This document shows, piece by piece, positions 58,087 to 64,000 of a stretch of 64,000 bases of DNA. Source of the stretch: Floccularia luteovirens (taxonomy: Eukaryota > Basidiomycota > Agaricomycetes > Agaricales > Squamanitaceae); NCBI GenBank assembly GCA_009739215.1, contig VSJF01000008.1, positions 310,001 through 374,000 of the forward strand, written 5' to 3'. Every line of letters begins with the position of its first letter. The first letter of the stretch is position 1. The position numbers and the translations under genes were made by a program. Under the pieces are notes generated by a model that did not search any database, was not told the origin of the DNA, and saw only the letters and a program-made list of their open reading frames with translations.

Positions 58087-58679
58087 ATGCCAGACGTTGA
58101 AATGAGCGTACGAAACACTTATCTGATCTATTGAACCATAACCTGATCTACATTTTCTTAGGGTGTGCCCCAAGACACAGATTGGGTTTGTATAACAAGC
58201 TCTGATGGCTTTTCATTTCTCGTTAGACGCAAGGTTGCCATGATGAGTGGTACCATGCGCGACATGTTGGATACCAATAGTCTGTATCTCTCGGATCTCT
58301 TGTTTTTGTGGAAATGACACTGATGTCATTCTTTCAATACACAGGTAACTTTTCAGAAGCTGTTGAGAGGACATGTCCAGTGAATCAAAGGTGTGCTTTT
58401 TTGTTCTGTTCTTGGCATATGGATTGAATCAACAATACTTACACTCCCATAGAGGTATTATAGTGGAAAAGCTTGTGGAATATATGTGTTTCAAGGCGCA
58501 TTATGAGACTGTTGGACCCAAAGAGGACATTCCTGTGCATGAATATATGGAGCGCTTGCCCCCTGAGATTGTTTTGGAATTGTAAGTTGCTATTACGGTA
58601 TTTACTTCACTTTACACGCGATTGACGTTGAGATTCCAGACTTCTAGCTGCTGATTACCAAGATCGTGAGTACTTATGA
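58087..58679 (+). CDS. ELC1: Elongin C
   Basis: ATG 58087 gives MPDVEMS, then an intron (58109-58160) to GVPQDTDWVCITSSDGFSFL. VRRKVAMMSGTMRDMLDTNS, then NFSEAVERTCPVNQRGIIVE, KLVEYMCFKAHYETVG, and PPEIVLELLLAADYQD near the end. This is the Skp1/BTB fold of elongin C, about 115-120 residues. The 'SSDG.sF.v.r..A..SGT...ML' and 'P.EI.lELL.AAdy' motifs are decisive. Elongin C joins elongin A or BC-box proteins in Cullin-based ubiquitin ligases and transcription elongation complexes in the nucleus. Introns are short and phased well. The last residues after YQD are uncertain, as read-through gives REYL and a TGA at 58677-58679. It is convergent with calcineurin A, 150 bp away. Confidence 0.88.
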
Positions 58680-58831
58680 TCTTTCTTTTTGTGGGCGTTT
58701 ATCAATACTTTATAATAGTATAACAATCACTAGAAAATAGACTATCCTGTGACTGTTAATTCCATTACCAATTCATTAATCCATATTGAAAAAAAGTGAA
58801 AGTAACCATAAAAGTGAGATCATCGCTGTTA

Positions 58832-61191
58832 TTATGCGGTATCGTGTCTCTTCAAGGGGGAAGGACGTCCGGTAACCCGTCTACCCTTCGCAATCCTGTC
58901 GGCCAACCGTTCCACTACACCCCCCTCCTCCTCCTCTTCCTCCAGTGTTTTCTTGATGAGATGCTCCATATCCATGTTATCGCCATTCTCTCTACTGCTC
59001 AGATGCATACTCGGCACTGGGAATATTGTTGGCCGTAATGGGTCAAATTCTGGTAAACGTTCATTGGCTAAATCGGACCGTCGCCTATGTAAAAGGAAAG
59101 AGGAGTGAGGAATACTAAATTAATATCCCAAGGAGTGAATACATACGCGTCATCAAAGGTGCGGATACTTCTTCCGATCTTAGTTCCCTGAACTCCTAGT
59201 GCATTCCGAGAGCCCATCGTGGACGGTCCGCCTGTATTGTCTGTCACAAGCTCGGTAGCGTTCTCAGCCTCCTCTCTGGAATGAATAGGTGTGTAAGTAA
59301 TTTCCTTCTTTGACAAGATCAGAACATACCGGAGTAACTGGAATACTCGTTGCATTTTACCGACAGCGAGAATCTTGTTCCTTATTTGTTGCCTTCTGAC
59401 TTGAATGTCAGCTGCTGTAGGACTACCAGGACCACCAGCCTTCGCTTCATCGCTGTCCGAATCAGTTTCTACCAATTCTTCCTCGCTGCAAACACTCAGG
59501 ACGGCAAGTAGCATCTCTGCGACTAAAGCAATATCACACTTGAGGTCAATGGCTTGAGAATATACAAAGGAACAATATACTTTTTGAGCCAACAAACGGA
59601 AGACTCCAAGTAAATGCATCCATGAAATTTGGAAGCCAATATGGATGTGAGCTCGAGTTATATTGCCTAATTGTGATGTTCTTATTCGCATATTTGAGGA
59701 CTGCGCCCCTATTGCGGTACACATCCAGATAATTTGGGGCCGAGAATATGGTTATGACTGAAGGAAATTTCTTGCGGGGCGTCTTGCGATGCATCGTATA
59801 TCTGGTGGGTATATTAGAATAGTCATTTTCCAGTAAAAGTGGACTTACCCTGCATCTTGTGCCTCGTGACCTCGGACAACAGAAAGTAGGTTGTTGCGCT
59901 CTAAGAATTGACATACCGCCTCGTAACTGACATTAAAAGTTAGCACAGGTAACACAACACTGGAAACCACAACATACGTGTAAAAATATGAACACCCCCT
60001 CGTCCCATTGTGTAAGTATGTTGTTCCAGGTGGTACCCCAGGTCCGTGCGCACTTGGTTCTAGCTCATGACCAAAGTTTTGTATAGGATCTGACCACAGG
60101 AGGTCACAAAGTAGGCCATGTGAACCAGGTTCTTCAAACCGATTTATCTACGGGCTATCAAAAAAAATGTGGAGGTCTGAATAAGTTTTAAACACCTTTG
60201 TTAAATCACTCAAAAGCATGAGTTCTGGAGAGATTCCGCCATGCACACAAAAGAATCGATTATCCACCAGAGCTGATATTGGGAGTGCGCAGAATGAACG
60301 TATACACGCTTCATACACGCGTTCTGAGTATTTATGTAAACCTGGATATTTCGTCAAAGTCAGGAACTGATTGGTAGTATGAATTACCGCCTACATTCTC
60401 GTTTAAACGTAAAATATTCTGTTAGATGTCGGCATTCATGATTCCCGCGAAGAAGGATGATTCTGGTTGGATAACATATTTTTAGAGCAAACAGATACAG
60501 CAGACACTAACAATGGTTTTTAATGAAAAGAAGACGAATCGAATATGATACCCACCTCAATACCAAAGTCCCCTCGATCGACATAATCACCAAGGAATAA
60601 ATATGTGTTGTCCTTCATTGAGCCTCCGATTTCAAATAGTTTCATTAGATCGTACTTAGATACAATCAATATGTCAGATGAAAGTGATAGAGTAGATTAG
60701 AACGCCTACATATTGTCCATGGATATCGCCACAAACTTGAGAGATGATTAGGAATAGCCAACAGGTCGGTATATAACATACTTGTAATTGGACTGGCCAC
60801 AATCACCATGTTGGGTTCCTTCGATAATACACTTGTTGCATTCTCCAGGATGAACATAGCCTGTGTCTCTGTGAGCCTGCCTTCGTGGAAGAAATGTTCC
60901 TTCAGGTAAGGTGCATTAGGTTTAACGTCTCCGGTACTGTCTCGTTGGTAGAATTCTTCGTCGCTTGGTTTATGCGTAGCCGGTGGGGGGACCTAGTGAT
61001 CACGAATACACCCAGTGAGCCTCATCATAGCACAGACGTTAAATGAGGTAGTGAAAACAGCTTACACCCGAAACTGCCCTTTGTTGGGGGTTGATTCCGA
61101 ACTGCTGTTTCACTAGAGTACGTTGCTGTGATTGGTTCCCTCCTCGTGTTTGGATGTGAGAAAGTGCAGACTGCAAATATCGTTCGTCCAT
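58832..61191 (-). CDS. CNA1: Calcineurin A, serine/threonine phosphatase 2B catalytic subunit
   Basis: ATG 61191 opens [23 protein letters not shown]-phosphatase motifs occur in order: [70 protein letters not shown], and [13 protein letters not shown], followed by [10 protein letters not shown]. The B-subunit binding helix follows near [20 protein letters not shown], then the calmodulin-binding region [10 protein letters not shown] and the acidic/basic C-terminus. A 50-nt intron at about 60193-60144 removes an in-frame stop and joins SDLTK to [11 protein letters not shown]. All motifs are intact. Calcineurin is activated by Ca2+/calmodulin and dephosphorylates Crz1-like factors; it supports stress response and hyphal growth. 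It ends at TAA 58832-58834. Size fits the family. Confidence 0.95.
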
Positions 61192-61837
61192 CGAAAGATG
61201 GTTCAAGTGATACCCCGGAATAGTTTGAGAGCGGTATGAACGATGTAGAGGACAGGAGTTCTTCAGATAAAGTAGCAGAGCATCAGATCAAAAGTGCAAT
61301 AACATAGGGAACCGCATGTTGCAAGCTCGACACACTAAAGTGCCTCGCACTGTTTGGTAATGTTATCAACCCTGCACTTTAGGCGCCCAGCTCGTCTACA
61401 AGTCTTCATTATTATATCGTGTGTAACAATGATTGTCGCAGGAGAACGGGAACAGCAGCAACAAGGACAAGACTCAGAATGACTGAAGGGAAGGAAAGAC
61501 CCTGACAGGAAAGTTCGCTTGCTCGAATAAGAGCGGCATTACCCAATCACTGTCTCGGGTGACTCAAGGCTGTGCTTCAGTAGATGCGAAGGACTCCGTT
61601 TTCCTACGAACGTTTATCTTCAATTACAGAGCTTTGTGATACTATTATAGTAGAGGTATTGGAGTGTAATAATTTTGCATGCTATTAAAGTTGGTATGCA
61701 TTTATTCTGCGCAACAGTTACATTGCATTTGGTTGGTTATACAGTTTTGAGATATAACATGAATATGATGATGTCCGCACGATACATTTGCCATTTGTTT
61801 GATTGGTTAAATCAAGAAAAGTCATAAAAATATCCTA
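61192..61837. other. Intergenic region upstream of calcineurin A, nothing recognised
   Basis: About 650 bp between the CNA1 start and the ARG5,6 stop, both on the minus strand. No open frames with support. Confidence 0.4.

Positions 61838-64000
<2,163 letters not shown>

Overview
This window reads as nuclear DNA from a mushroom-forming basidiomycete (Agaricomycetes). Genes are cut by many GT-AG introns of about 45-70 nt, and the accessory families are typical of agarics: FunK1-type protein kinases, GH71 alpha-1,3-glucanase, an SGNH/CE16 esterase, F-box/LRR proteins and an agaric-type O-methyltransferase. No tRNA, rRNA, CRISPR array or complete transposon was found.

Layout. 0-5.5 kb: the 3' end of a TFIIIC subunit, profilin, and an unrecognised coiled-coil protein. 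5.7-10 kb: NOP4 (ribosome biogenesis) and a PhzF-like protein. 11.4-23.3 kb: DNA2 helicase-nuclease, GH71, UBA2 (SUMO E1 subunit), and an aldo-keto reductase with a hydrophobic tail. 23.8-25.8 kb: remnants of FunK1 kinases in opposite orientations and a fragment resembling the tail of an expanded RecQ-like helicase. 26.4-32.8 kb: RAD17 checkpoint loader, an F-box protein and a C2H2 transcription factor. 32.9-42.9 kb: an accessory island with a direct duplication carrying an intact esterase (copy 1) and a frame-broken one (copy 2), two more FunK1 copies between them, and a P450 stub. 43-47.3 kb: a DUF2358-like protein, PSF1 (GINS), an unrecognised gene, and BNA1 (3-hydroxyanthranilate dioxygenase). 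47.6-56.8 kb: a dead aspartic peptidase, an F-box/LRR protein, a Ser/Pro-rich protein and an O-methyltransferase. 58-64 kb: elongin C, calcineurin A and the 3' part of ARG5,6.

Conserved housekeeping genes (replication and repair: DNA2, RAD17, PSF1; SUMO: UBA2; ribosome: NOP4; signalling: CNA1; arginine and NAD synthesis: ARG5,6 and BNA1) alternate with decayed or lineage-specific blocks. They are not one pathway. Several neighbours are divergent with short shared upstream regions (profilin/coiled-coil gene, GH71/UBA2, unknown gene/BNA1).

The most unusual feature is a repeated pattern of reading-frame breaks that are almost all single-base insertions, with the protein otherwise conserved on both sides. 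It appears in conserved genes (UBA2, BNA1, PhzF, a C2H2 factor) and in dense clusters in the O-methyltransferase, a FunK1 kinase and the second esterase copy. Compared with the intact copy 7 kb away, that esterase copy has eight +1 insertions, no 1-nt deletions, and only in-frame (3 and 9 nt) deletions. An insertion-biased sequencing or assembly error is the simplest explanation, but raw reads and RNA are needed to exclude a biological one.
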